Of a DNA stretch of 64,000 nucleotides, positions 1-11,496 are shown in pieces. The stretch comes from Oidiodendron maius Zn. Taxonomy: Eukaryota > Ascomycota > Leotiomycetes > Myxotrichaceae. Numbering within the stretch: the stretch's first letter is position 1; the number at the start of each line of letters is the position of its first letter. The DNA lies in the NCBI GenBank assembly GCA_000827325.1, contig KN832872.1, forward strand, positions 2,829,580 to 2,893,579. Direction: 5' to 3'. Below the pieces are notes generated by a model. The model did no database searches. It saw only the letters and a program-made list of their open reading frames with translations, and was not told the DNA's origin. Made by a program: the position numbers and the translations under genes.

Positions 1-2447
1 TATCATTAATACGGAGGACCGCGTAGATTTGCTGTAGAAGGTTGTATCCGGTTTTGTAGACTTTGGCATATATCTGTTTAGGCAATTAGTCCTATTTGGT
101 GTCCCATCATGGACAAGGACACATACTTTATCCGAGTCGTCGTAACACATCTTGATCGCGCTTCCCGGAAGGCAGTCATGAAATTGACACAACAGCACGC
201 CCTCCCACATCTCGTCAATTGCTGCCTTGGGGTAATGATATGTGCTATCCTCTATCGAAGCAATCGTTGCGAGGAGTTCAATGTCCTTTAGCAGGAACTC
301 TGACTTACGATTATTTATCTTAGTGTTAGCTTGGGTGGTATATACGCCCCGGTGCAGCTCGAAGTAGAGCTCGCCGTACCATGTAACAAGCGAGCTGGCT
401 TTCTTCTCCAAGTTGTCAAAGAAATCGTCTACAGTGCCTCCAGAATGAACACGTGGAATCCGTCCAACTGTATCCGACATGCCTCGAAGTCGTCGAAGCC
501 TCTCCAAGTGCTGCCAAGTTGGTCCGCCTCCACCGTCGCCTTTTCCGAACTATTCAAATATTAAAATCAGTAAAATTCGGGCACTATATACTGAAGATTA
601 ATAGGAGGCCTTTGGCTATTGAGTGCGTACCACAAGGAGAGAGGAATTGTCTTGGTCAAGGGACCTATGATTTGACACGCTTCGTTCGATATCGCCGAAG
701 CTAGCTTCCGCGCAATACGTCTTTGCCGGGGGCATATGGCATATCACTTGACTTCCGTCAAGCGCCACCCTATTTTATTTACAATTAGCAACAGCACTAA
801 AGTGTAGTTAAGAAGTTAACTGGAGTGTTAGGCTGAGAATATGCGAATATATTTCTGATGATCCAGCCGAGGCTGTCCAGGTACAGTACAAGGACTGAGA
901 AGCAATTCTGAGTTGAAAATTACATACCAGTTGAACGTCGTATGTGGGAAGTCATTGACACTGTTAAAACAAGGCTTTTGGGTGAGGAAACGGTTCATCC
1001 CGGCCTGCCTACAGAGCTGTGGAATCTGACTTGAGAACCCGAATGTGTCGGGAAGCCAGCATGTCGTAGAGCGGGTTCCGAAGTTGCTTTCGAAGAACCG
1101 TTGGCCGTACAGAAACTGTCGAACCAGGGACTCGCCACTTGGGAGATTGGTGTCATGCTCGATCCAGCAACCTCCGATTGGATGGAACTGTCCTGCCTTG
1201 ACTTTTGACTTTACTCGCTCCCAAGCCCAAGGATAATCTTCCTTTAGCCATTTGAACTATCGAATAATATCAGCGTCTATTCTGCGCCCTTTAGCGGGCC
1301 ATGTAATTGGATACAAAGTTGGCCGTTCCAAAACACGATGTGAGTCACGAACCTGCTGAGCCTGTGAACATGCAAAATTGAGCTCCGGGTACCGGTCCAT
1401 CAGATCGCACTGGTTGGACCACGATCGGACGACTTTCCGCCTTGTCTCCGCCCAGGGCCACAGCCAGCAAGTGTCAATGTGACAGTGACCGATTGCAAAG
1501 ACAGTCGGCTTCTTGTCATTGAAGCTCTTGTGAACCTTCTCTGAGTTAATATCCGCACCGAGGTATTCCTCTGCAATCTTTCGGCATCGCAAGATGGAGC
1601 TCTTGTCTGCAGCATTGAACGTGTCGATTATTCTGGAGGCTATATTTAGCGCCTCATGCTGCTCCCAGGAATCCTCCGGAAGCTCCATGGCTGCATCGTG
1701 TATGATCTGAAAATCCAACTGAAGCATCCTGGCTTGCATATTAGGGGCAACAAGCTCGGCCTTTGAAAGCGCGAAGTGCTTGTTCGGGTCAGGAGGTTGG
1801 ATAGAGTCGCCTCCTGCGTTGTTCTTGAATATGGGCCGGCCTGGGCCATTCCCGAACATACCATTGCATGCCATTTCGAGATACAGGAGGTGACTCTTTC
1901 CATCCTTGAAAGAACGTGGCAAAATCCACTCGATACGCTCTCCCCTCCCAGTCAAACCCTGAAGGGGCATACCATCCTCGGTCCAGACTGTTGCTTCATT
2001 GCTACAGTCCCAGTGCAACTCAACGTGCGTATCATTTTGGCACAGCTCTTCGGGCACCGTGAGATGGGCTTTGAACCAATGGGTCGTCCAAGAAGGCCCA
2101 AAGGACTGCTCAGTATGAGCCTCCACATAGGTGTTTGACTTGTCTGTGGCCTCTTCGAAAGTCGGCCGGGTCATGTCAGGAGCATGCCAAACAGATAACT
2201 TGATGTTTTCAGGGCCAGGGTATACGCCATCATGCAGTGCGCTGTCAAGACTGGTCAGCAGGCTTTGCTGCGTTACATCATTTGATAGCGGGCTTTCTCA
2301 CGCAAGAAGGTTGACCTTCTCCCATTGTCCTTCAGAAAAGAAGTTCGTCATGCGTTTCTTGTAAAGGCTAGTGATACGCTTGCCTACAGGTCCCAAGGCC
2401 CGCAAGGGATATCCGGTCCTTCGAGTTGGACCTTCCTCACCACTCAT
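1..2447 (-). CDS. GH38 alpha-mannosidase (Ams1-type), N-terminal part, runs off the left edge
   Basis: Hydrolyses alpha-mannosides; fungal Ams1-type enzymes act on free oligomannosides in cytosol and vacuole. Model: complement join(<1..73, 127..549, 631..769, 928..1256, 1353..2250, 2302..2447). Start chosen at the Met of MSGEEGPTRRTGYPL, because PVGKRITSLYKKR and GQWEKVNLL follow as in Ams1 proteins. Seen directly: the GH38 metal-site segment GHCHIDTCWLWPWAE, then GQFHPIGGCWIEHDTNLPSG, CWLPDTFGFSSQIPQL, FPHTTFNW / VALDGSQVICHMPP across an intron, and CQFHDCLPGS. The introns (51, 96, 158, 81 and 53 bp) all keep phase. The reading frame has no break as far as base 1; the C-terminal beta domains lie outside the window. 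There is no signal peptide, which fits intracellular action. It is the first member of a carbohydrate-use block. Confidence 0.93.
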
Positions 2448-3356
2448 GGCGACACCTTCATGAGAGCACATTGAGAAAAGTCTTATGGGGTGCAATGAAC
2501 TTAATTCGCACCTATTCCTCTTCACTTTTGTAGAGTTTCGCTCCAACTTTACGGCGAGCTCGCCAGCTAGGCTGATCACTGGACCAAAGCTAGCGCCGAT
2601 TTAGATGGCCTACGGAGGATGGGGTGCGAAGTGTTGCTTTCGGAATACCCCGATCCTTCAAAGCCCGACCCTAAAAGCCGCTATTTTAACTGTGATGTGG
2701 GCCAATATGGTGCGGAATAGATTCGGCCAAAATCGCCTGCGGGACATTCTACTGGAACACCCCTGAGCCCGGTGCGGCGCCAACGTAGCGGTGACCCAGA
2801 CTTTAACCTATCGGAGCAAGATGTTCCCTACCTCACGTGGTACTGTCAACCAGGGGAGCTTTACGAGGTAGTGGTCATCATGGCCATCGCTGCTTGCAGA
2901 TGCGATGAGACGATGTGGGGCAGGTATTAGATGCAGACATTCACCTCCCCATGCGAATCCAGCCAGAGATAATTGCATTCGAACGGCACTAAAATTCCGC
3001 AGAGGACTGTTCAACCCATACAAATAATGAAATAGCCCTCAACTCCCTACAAGATAGCTATAATGGCGAGGTGGTTAGCATCAATCAGCTCCATGGACTT
3101 TTCTTCCATTTCAAACGCCGAGGTTTGTAGATTCAAGCAATCGCAACAAGTAGTCATGGGCAAAGCACTATAGAGTTCGAGACAAGAAAAGTACATGTCA
3201 CAGACAACAATGATAGATAGTGGATGGCATTAAATACATAATGTCATGATAGTGATGTATAGGCCATAGCTCGTCACCTTAAAACACACCAGTCACGACT
3301 AAAAACTGAAGGCATCACCCCGTTGTATGCAATCATTTGAAGCAGAAAATCAAGTT
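2448..3356. other. Intergenic region, alpha-mannosidase promoter side
   Basis: About 0.9 kb between the start of the mannosidase gene (-) and the stop of the MFS gene (-). No convincing ORF. A CCAAT pentamer at 2702-2706 lies about 255 bp upstream of the mannosidase start and is the only recognisable promoter-like element. The right half (3030-3356) is AT-rich, as expected for the 3' flank of the permease gene. Confidence 0.5.
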
Positions 3357-5121
3357 TTAATATATGTATCTGAAATTCACATTTGCCTATTTCATATTAG
3401 ATCAATTCTCTGCACAGTATCATAGTAAAGGGAACTCACTCTGTCAGTCACATCCTCAAAGGAGTGGGTAAACAACACATCCGCAAGCACCTCGCCACGG
3501 GCAACCTTGTCATCTCGTCTCTTGTTCTGCCAGACATAGTAGGTCCGCATCGCGAATAGCGTTACCTCCAGCAACGCGAAACAGCCCAGAATGATGGCCA
3601 ATGCAAGAAAGTAGCGCGGGGCATCCTTGGATCGGAATACTTGAGGTCCTATGGCGTTGCCTGTTGCCCAGAACACGAAGTTGGTTGCGATTACGACGCT
3701 CTTCTTCGTTTGGCCAGCTACATTCCGAGTGACAAGTGACAACGCAAGACCAGAACAAGCCCAGAAGGAAATCATGATGTAGTAAGCAAACAGCAAGCCT
3801 ACACGCTTGTGCACCTCGAATGGAACGGTAAGCAGCACAACGGTACCTGCGATGGTAGGCAGCACAGCTGCCATCATAGCCAAGATGGTCTGATGAAAGC
3901 GTTTATCCACCCAGACAGCAGACAGCATACTGATGATCTGGATAGCGCCAGACACCATTTGTAAAAGCTGAGTCTGCCAGGTTGTGAAACCAAAGGACTT
4001 GATGATGATGTTGGCATATGCGCCAAGTCCACCTGACGGGAGAGTCGTGAAGAGTTGGATGAGGGCGAAGCCGTAGACTATGGAGAATGTTAACAGGGAA
4101 CACAATTACGGAGGGATACGGTGCTACTTGCCCTGCGGATCACATATGGCGTCCCATACCTGCTCCTTGCGAAACCTGCGGTTCTGGAGTCCGGTACGGT
4201 TCTGGCGCACGCGCTCGACCATAAGCTTCTTGTCTTCCTCGCTGAAGCAGTGTGCTTTCATAGGGGAGTCAGGCATCCACCATATGACGAAGGCACCCCA
4301 GAAGACGGTGATGATGCCGTATGTCATGAAAAGTGCCTGCCACGATACGATAGGACCAGTCGCGGGTACGAATGAGAACCCAAATGCTAGAAGACTGCCG
4401 ATCATCTGTTGAAAGCCGTTCATCATGTACCTGATATCTCATGAATATGATTCCCAACACTTTTTGGGGAGGTGCCTGTAACATTGAACATACCAGAAGA
4501 TTACGGTGCCTGCTTGCTCTTCGCGCTTGTACCATATGCTGGAGAGGAGGACGAAGGAGGGCTGAGAGGTGGCTTCAAAGGCACCGAGCAATGCCCGAAG
4601 CGTGACCAAGCCCGTGAAGTTTTTCATTGCGGCGTGAAGAGAGAGCACGATGCCCCACAGGATGATATTTAAGCCGAGCCACTTAGCGATGGGGACCCTC
4701 TGGATGATGTAGTTTTCCGGATACTCGACAACCAGGATAACGATGTAGATAATAGTGGTCAGCCATGAGTACTGTTACATGCTTAGCACTCTGCACATCT
4801 CGCCCGCATTTCGTATCACGGCCTTACCTGGTTACCAGTTAGATGGGTATCATTTATGATTCCCATGATGGAGGCAAAGGACATCGTTCCCTTGTCCAGC
4901 GTCTGGATGAAGTAGGTGAAGACCATGACGGCGAGGACGCGCTTGTCGATAAGCCGTTTCAGGCGCTTGTCGGTCTCTTCATCGATTTCGACGATGGTCT
5001 CGCTCGCATACTGGGCGACCTCCTTGTCAACAAGGTCGTAGTTCATGTGCGCATTCTTGAGTCCCTCATCCTCGACAATTTCGGGGGCATCAGTTATCTC
5101 GATCCTCTTATCGTTCGCCAT
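3357..5121 (-). CDS. MFS permease, Dal5/allantoate (anion:cation symporter) type
   Basis: Predicted 12-helix plasma-membrane carrier; the family takes up organic anions and vitamins (allantoate, pantothenate, nicotinate). Model: complement join(3357..3386, 3440..4077, 4132..4430, 4494..4771, 4828..5121), about 512 aa. Start at MANDKRIEI; a hydrophilic acidic N-terminus precedes the first helix (VLAVMVFTYFIQTLDKG). Family landmarks are GLVTLRALLGAFEATSQPS, SIWYKREEQAGTVIFWY and the C-terminal SFEDVTDR followed, after a last intron, by ANVNFRYIY. The third intron (4078..4131) has a GC donor (GCAAGT) instead of GT; only this splice keeps the frame at the DPQVYGF junction. It is divergent from the GH115 gene with a shared 466-bp promoter. 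Inference: it may carry acidic sugars released from hemicellulose or pectin; the substrate is not readable from sequence. Confidence 0.9.
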
Positions 5122-5587
5122 CGCTCTAGCTGGACGGTGATGATAGTATTGCACACTTGGGATGTCGAGGCTGGGTTTAACGAACAAGCTCGAAGATCCC
5201 TTCCCCAGCCTTTAAGTAATTTCTCTTTCCCCCGGCTTTTACCCATGTGACAAGAACACGCCAGCCCCCGCGTTACTCCGCAAAGTTTTGACGGGGATAA
5301 CCCTTTCCGGTTCAATGCTTAGCATCCCACATGCTAAGACAGCCTGGCTGCAAGTTCAAGTTAAAATCGGCGAAACTCCGGGATTGGGACAAGCTAAAAT
5401 GCAGCATGGTTAAAAAACCGGAAAACTCCACCGGCGGTCTGGTGGCAACGGGGTTCACAGCTAGAGTCCAGGCACAGTAATTAGAAGTAATTACTCACCC
5501 ATGTAAGCCTCATCCTTTGTGAACTTAGTCAGTCTGTGTACCTGAACTGTGAATACAGAGGAGACCTGACTGGGACAGCGTTCGAAG
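5122..5587. promoter_or_regulatory. Divergent promoter between MFS permease and GH115 gene, with inverted repeat
   Basis: 466 bp between two divergent start codons. Midway lies a perfect 8-bp inverted repeat, CTTAGCAT (5318-5325) and ATGCTAAG (5331-5338), 5 bp apart. An everted CCG/CGG pair spaced by 11 bp (5418-5434) is the kind of site bound by Zn2Cys6 dimers, and GGTTAAA at 5408-5414 fits the XlnR-type GGNTAAA core. The repeats are seen; the binding proteins are inference. Co-regulation of the two genes is likely from the geometry alone. Confidence 0.4.
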
Positions 5588-8500
5588 ATGTTCGAGGACC
5601 AGTTTGTCTGTTTTTCCAAGTCGCCGGGACGGCTCGATCTGGTTGGTGCGGCAATCGTGGTGGAGCAAGCCGACTTCGCCGGTGTTCACATTGCTGTTCG
5701 CAACCTAGCAGAAGATTTCGCCCGAGTCACGAGCAAGTCCCCGAGCCCGGTGCAGATATTGACAGCTGAGCATGACGGCCTCGCCAATGAGGCTGGCACC
5801 GCTATCATTGTGGGCAGTATTGAGGCAAGTCCAATACTCCAGCGTCTCGAGAAGGATGGGAAACTTGACTTCAGCAAGATTCGAGGCAAATGGGAGTCGT
5901 ATACTACATCCGTGGTTGACAACCCTTTCAACTGCTGTCGTAAGGCACTCGTTATAGCCGGCAGTGACAAGAGAGGTGCTATATTTGGGGTGTACTCGCT
6001 ATCAGAGCAGCTCGGTGTCTCACCGTATGGTGGACTCTCATCTAATACCTCCTTCATCGATCACTAACCTCCAGGCAGATGGTACTGGTGGGCTGATGTC
6101 CCTCCGAAGTCACACACAGAGATCTATGCGCTCCCTATAGTCACGACGCAGGGCGAGCCCAGCATCCGATTTCGCGGCATCTTCATTAATGACGAGGCGC
6201 CGGCGCTCACAGGCTGGGTGCGAGAGAAATTTGGAAAGTATGGTGTTGAGTTCTACACGAAGGTGTTCGAGTTATTGTTACGGTTAAAGGTAAACATAAG
6301 ATGAATGAGCATTATTCTGCTCGGAGTCGGGAAATACTGACGACAGGACAGGCCAACTTTCTGTGGCCAGCCATGTGGCCTGGATATCCTAACCCTGGTG
6401 CGTCGTTCTTCGTCGATGACCCGGAGAATCAAAAGACCGCCGAAGAGTATGGTATCTGCGTTTCCACATCTCATCACGAGCCAATGCAACGTCTATCTAA
6501 CGAGTGGTTTGCCGACAATCCGGATGGAAGCTGGAACTGGCTCACAAATAAACAGAAAATCACGGAGTTCTTTGATGAGGGTGTCCGTCGAGCGAGGGGG
6601 TGCGAGTCGTACTTCACGCTGGGAATGCGTGGGGAATACGATCGGAAAATGGCTACTGATGACCCGGCCGCCGTTGTCCGAGACGTGATCCAAACTCAGC
6701 GGGCAATTATTAAGGATGTTCATGGTAGCGAGGATGCAGTGCCCCGTATGCATTACGGCCATTATCATCTTGCTTCGGGAGTAACTAACTAATTCTTAGA
6801 ACTTCTGGCTCTGTACAAAGAAGTACAGGAACAGTACGAAAGCGGTCGACTAGATGTTCCGAAGGATGTCACACTTCTCTTTGCAGATGACAACTTTAGC
6901 ACAATCCGACGCCTTCCATATGGTAAGGAAACTGAGAGGAAAGGTGGAGCAGGTGTCAGTGCAGGCCCGATCTTGCATGTTTATGCATGCCGACTGATAG
7001 CGCGTTAGATCTACTACCACTTCGAGTATGTCGGAGATCCTCGGAGTTATAAATGGACCAACAGTAACTCACTAGTAAATCTTCCAACCTACCATCATTG
7101 ACACCACTAAGTAAGGAAACAGGGCAAGACATGGCATCAGCTTCAAGAAGCCCACCGACGTGGCGCAAGACAGATTTGGATATTCAACGTCGGTGATATC
7201 AAACCTCTAGAGATCCCATTGACATTTGCCATGGCACTCGCTTGGAATATCAATTCCATCAAAGCGGATCAATTTGTACAGTTCTTCAGCACTTTGGCGG
7301 AACGAGAGTTTGGCCAAGAGTTTAGCCAAGAGATCGGTGCGGTATGGCACGAGTACGATCGCCTTGTCTCTCTGCGTCGACACGAGCACATTGAACCTCA
7401 AACCTTCTCCCTTCTGCACTATAATGAAGCAGAGACCATTCTAGGCCGGTGGAAGGCTCTCCTGGCTGACGCAGAAGCGATATATACGTCCGTCTCAGAA
7501 AATCAGCGCCCCAGCGCTTTTGAGCTCGTGGTGCATCCCATCAAGGCATCGTATATATTTGTGGCCTTACAGATCACCCTTGGACGTAATCAGCTATATG
7601 CTCGCCAACGTCGTAACTCTGCCAATTCTCTGGCACAGCAGGTCCTCAATCTCTTTGACTCTGATTTTAGTCTTTCTGAGGAATTCCACGAGCTGCTTAA
7701 CCGGAAATGGATCCATATAATGCGACAGCCTCATTACGGCTTCGGGGACACATGGCACGCACCGTCGCGAGATATGATCAGTGGTCTTTGCTATGTCCAG
7801 CGTCGGCAGAATTCCAACCCTATTGTGGGGCAGATGGGCATCGCGGTCGAGGGCCACGAGGGTGTGCGGCCAGGACGATGTAACGAAGAGTCAGACAGAA
7901 CACACCCAAGTAGACGAGACTTGATACCAGGCGTGACACTTGGAGCCATGACACGCTACGGGCCTAAGAGCCGGTGGTTCGATATTTTTACCCGTGGGGC
8001 CCCAGCAATACACTGGACGGCTAACGTACCTTATGGTTGGATCAAACTTTCTGCTTCTGCGGGTGAGCTGGTCCCAGGGGAGGATGACGCTCGCATTGAA
8101 ATTACTATTGACTGGGGCCAAGTACCCCCGAGCTTCAACCAAAAAGTTCTGGTAGATGTTCGCTCCACCGATGGCGACTTTGAGCAGATTCACCTCCCAA
8201 TAATTGGTCGGCAGGTCCCAGAGACATTTAAATATGGATTCGTTGAAGGTGATGGGTTCATCTCCATGCCGGCGACATCTTGTGTCATTAAATCTCCATA
8301 CCGGGTTCTTCCAGATATGGGGAGATCATTAGCTGGCTCCGTCACCATTGACCCGACTTCAGACAAAGCCTTGCCCTATCTTACCTTCGATATTTATGTC
8401 TTTACAGAAGCCCCCACAGCAACTTTGCTGCTTTACTTTAGCATGACTCTGGACCTCGACCCGACTGATCCTATGAACTATGGTATACTAGTGGATGGAG

Positions 8501-8760
8501 ACCTGGTGCAGACACACCGGCTTGTACCGGAGGCGACGAAGGCCGGCGAACTTCCTGATGGCTGGATCTCAGCTGTGCAGGAGTGCGTATGGGTTAGAAA
8601 ACATGTGGTCACAGGGAGCTCTTTCAAACCCGGGAAGCACAGCATACAGCTTCAGCTGAGACACACGAACATGATATTGGAGAAGTTGGTTGTGGATCTC
8701 GGTGGCACCAAGGAAAGTTACCTGGGCCCGCCGCCGAGCATATGTATACAAAACATGTAG
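5588..8760 (+). CDS. GH115 xylan alpha-1,2-glucuronidase
   Basis: Removes (4-O-methyl-)glucuronic acid side chains from glucuronoxylan and its oligomers. Model: join(5588..6024, 6079..6289, 6352..6745, 6800..6954, 7009..7074, 7123..8760), 966 aa, normal for the family. Five introns of 48-62 bp keep phase. Family signatures run through: GAIFGVYSLSEQLGVSP, then WYWWADVPP across intron 1, RFRGIFINDEAPALTGW, NFLWPAMWPGYPNPG, GICVSTSHHEPMQR, TLGMRGEYDR, LLFADDNFSTIRRLP, YYHFEYVGDPRSYKW, RQIWIFNVGDIKPLEIP and PHYGFGDTWHAPSRDM, with a C-terminal beta domain to 8760. Start at MFEDQFVCFSKSPG is the only in-frame Met before conserved sequence. No signal peptide is present, so an intracellular enzyme is likely. 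It shares its promoter with the MFS permease. Confidence 0.94.
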
Positions 8761-9411
8761 CACATGCGTTAAATACAAAAGTTGCATCCGTGTACAATTT
8801 ATTGCTGCTTAGCTATCTCTTCCACTCCCATCATCACTGCATAACGCCGCGTAGATCGATGCTTGAACGATAGTTCGGCCACTGGATGACCTTCCTGGTG
8901 GCGATTTACATCTTTAGGCCACCCGCATTACGATCACTGAATTCCACCACTGGTGCTTCGTAAGCGCTGACTTTCCAACACTAAAACCCCTGCTATCCCA
9001 GTTTAGAAAACACTGCTAAAATGCAACTAGCGAGAAGATGGGAAAGCGTCGGTCTTCTCTTGGCCGAAGGCTTGGGGTGTGTTCCGGTAAGGCGGAGGGG
9101 AATCCGGAGAAGTATCAAATAGTACTCGCCTACAGGTTGAAATTTGAAGCCTTTCTGGGAGCCTTATTTAGTCTCTCCTTTGGTGGCAAAATAGGGTAAT
9201 TAATTCCGAGTCTTGTTGAGCCGAGGCAAAAGATCGTTTCGACCTTCAGAAAAATCGGGTGGAGACTTTAAGGCTGGCTCGCTTACACCGGCCGCCATTA
9301 AAGAATTTCGAAGGCAGATTAAAATGCAGAAAGGAAGGGAAGTAGCAAAGAACTTCTCATTCTCCTCAGCCAGCTACATCGAAACCTCTTTCTACCGTTC
9401 AACTTACAGTC
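8761..9411 (+). other. Intergenic region, GH115 3' flank and GH105 promoter
   Basis: 650 bp between two genes on the same strand. Short ORFs here (for example 9213..9458) overlap the GH105 start in another frame and have no recognisable content. No repeats or clear regulatory motif found. Confidence 0.4.
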
Positions 9412-10554
9412 GTGAGCAGCCGTTATACGAGTGCCATCAATATGCCTACGACCGTTGAGGGTATCGAGTCCTCTGAAATTCATAAGTCTGTCAAGCTGCT
9501 CATCAATAACCTCGTCAACATCACCGACACGACTGGGGAGTTCCTTCTCACCCTCCCGGATGGACGGGTAATTGACACCAAAGGGTGGAATGACTGGGAA
9601 TGGACACACGGCATCGGTCTTTATGGCCTGTATAGATATCACGTGTTAACGAACGATGCATCTACACTACAGATTATCGAGGATTGGTTCAGGGACCGCT
9701 TTGCGGCAGGAGGCACAACCAAGAATATCAACACAATGGCAGCTTTTTTAACCCTAGCGTATCTCTACGAGAAATCTGGAAACCAGACATACCTCCCATG
9801 GCTAGATTCCTGGGCCGAGTGGGTGATGTATGATCTTCCGCGCACAGAATACGGTGGCATGCAGCACATCACCTATAATACCGAGAATAAACAGCAACTG
9901 TGGGACGATACACTTATGATGACTGTTTTACCACTCGCCAAGATCGGGAAGGTGTTGAATAGGCCGCACTACGTGGAAGAGGCTAAGCGGCAATTTCTGC
10001 TACATACAAAGTACTTGTTTGATACCCAGACAGGCCTGTTCTTCCATGGATGGTCGTTCGATGGAAATCACAATTTTGCAAGGGCGAGGTGGGCGAGGGG
10101 CAATTCCTGGCTTACAATCGCGATCCCGGAATTCATTGACCTACTTGATTTGGATGAGCGGGACCCAATCAGGATACACTTAATAGATACACTAGAGGCA
10201 CAATGTCGTGCCCTTAAAACCCTTCAGGATGCTTCTGGTCTGTGGCGAACATTGCTGGATCATGACGATGAGGGATCGTACGTGGAATCATCAGCAACTG
10301 CAGGGTTTGCATACGGGGTTCTACTGGCGCGGAGGAAGCGCTATATCGGCCCAGAATATGATGATATGGCCATCAAGGCTGTAAAAGCGGTCATAGGCCA
10401 AATCGATGAGAAGGGCGAGCTGCAAAACACAAGTTTTGGTACCGCCATGGGAGACTCCTTACAGTTCTACAAAGATATCGCGAGAACGAGTATGCCGTAT
10501 GGGCAGGCAATGGCGATCATGGCTCTTGGGGAGTTTCTTAGACGCTTTATATAG
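9412..10554 (+). CDS. GH105 unsaturated glucuronyl/galacturonyl hydrolase (YteR/YesR-like)
   Basis: Hydrolyses the unsaturated uronyl residue left at the end of oligosaccharides after lyase cleavage of rhamnogalacturonan or pectin. One uninterrupted ORF of 380 aa, the usual length for the (alpha/alpha)6-barrel. Seen: KGWNDWEWTHGIGLYGLY, QLWDDTLMMTVLPLAKIG (by family knowledge the second Asp of WDDT matches the catalytic Asp of YteR), GLFFHGWSFDGNHNFA, ARARWARGNSW and YVESSATAGFAYG. Two starts are possible, 9412 and Met11 (MPTTVEG, 9442); neither gives a signal peptide, so the enzyme probably acts on imported oligomers, as proposed for the GH115 protein. It is intronless, unlike its neighbours, which might hint at a separate history, but base use looks ordinary. 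Confidence 0.93.
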   Translation: MSSRYTSAINMPTTVEGIESSEIHKSVKLLINNLVNITDTTGEFLLTLPDGRVIDTKGWNDWEWTHGIGLYGLYRYHVLTNDASTLQIIEDWFRDRFAAGGTTKNINTMAAFLTLAYLYEKSGNQTYLPWLDSWAEWVMYDLPRTEYGGMQHITYNTENKQQLWDDTLMMTVLPLAKIGKVLNRPHYVEEAKRQFLLHTKYLFDTQTGLFFHGWSFDGNHNFARARWARGNSWLTIAIPEFIDLLDLDERDPIRIHLIDTLEAQCRALKTLQDASGLWRTLLDHDDEGSYVESSATAGFAYGVLLARRKRYIGPEYDDMAIKAVKAVIGQIDEKGELQNTSFGTAMGDSLQFYKDIARTSMPYGQAMAIMALGEFLRRFI

Positions 10555-11496
10555 AATTAGAGTTTCAATCAAGAACATTGCCCTGGGCGACAATTTTTGT
10601 ACATAAGCACTGTAAAATTAGTGCAGAGTATAGAATTAGTAGGTGTACCCTACAAACTTAGTGAGTGAACCCTATAAATTTAGCGAGCAGGTATAACCAT
10701 CTGATCGGAATCCAGCTTGTCGCTTCCCATGTTATTAGCTTCCCAGATCAGGACATCATAATCTCTCATTCCTGTGTCCTCTATGCCATAATCGGCATTC
10801 ATCTCCTCGCATTTGAGGTCCGACGAAGGCTTTAGAGCAAGCCACTTTTACACTGATAGATATCCAAGTTCCGGGGATCTCGGTGAAAGCAATTAGTGGG
10901 AGAGGTTCCAGGCCACTTGCGACTGATGCTATAACTTCCCCGCACAGCGCTTCGATAAGGTTTTTGGTACTCCTCACTCTGGGTGAATCTAGAGATTTTG
11001 TCTCATGGCCCGGTCAATTTTACCGAACTTGACCGGGTTTCACCGGGCCCCGGGGGGAAGTCGCCGTGGCAGTCCCCGCGATTCCTCACACACCTCCGCT
11101 ACTAATTTCCCCTCTGTGGGTCATTTGTGATAACGTACTGCCTTTTCCGTCCTGAACCGACTCTCGCTGTTCGCCGGTCCGGCATGTCACTCGCCCGGTC
11201 GGAGCCAGATTTATCGGCTTGTGCTAATTCCAAAACCGTTCTTTTCCCCGCGCACCGCCAGTTCTCGAAGAACGCCTACTCTACATCGGTATTAGTGGCA
11301 ACGCGGCCGGTACAGTAGTGGTATCTCTCTGGAGCTAGGAATGCAGGTGTTAATTTCTCATAAAGACGACGATGGTGCTTCAACGTCGAGGGGAGGCCAA
11401 GACTGGTGACATACGGACTATAGAACAATTAGTGAGGCCTGTAACTGCCACGTTAACTGTGTACATTGTAAGGTTACGCGCTGGTACTTCCTCAAC
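10555..11496 (+). promoter_or_regulatory. Intergenic region with GC-rich inverted repeat upstream of the secreted protein gene
   Basis: 0.94 kb without a supported gene. The notable element is a perfect 9-bp inverted repeat, CCCGGTCAA (11009-11017) and TTGACCGGG (11029-11037) with an 11-bp spacer, followed directly by GGGCCCCGGGG. It lies about 460 bp before the next start codon. This could be an operator or a hairpin; function unknown. Two near-identical phrases, GTGAGTGAACCCTATAAA-like, occur near 10640-10690. Confidence 0.35.

Noticed and set aside
1776-2138. 120-codon plus-strand ORF inside the alpha-mannosidase gene
   Set aside because: Antisense shadow of conserved GH38 exon 2; no features of its own.
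2268-2301. 34-bp intron at the 5' end of the mannosidase gene
   Set aside because: Too short and leads to a stop; the 51-bp intron 2251-2301 keeps the frame.
10756-10977. 73-codon minus-strand ORF between the GH105 and secreted protein genes
   Set aside because: No recognisable content and no plausible splice partners.
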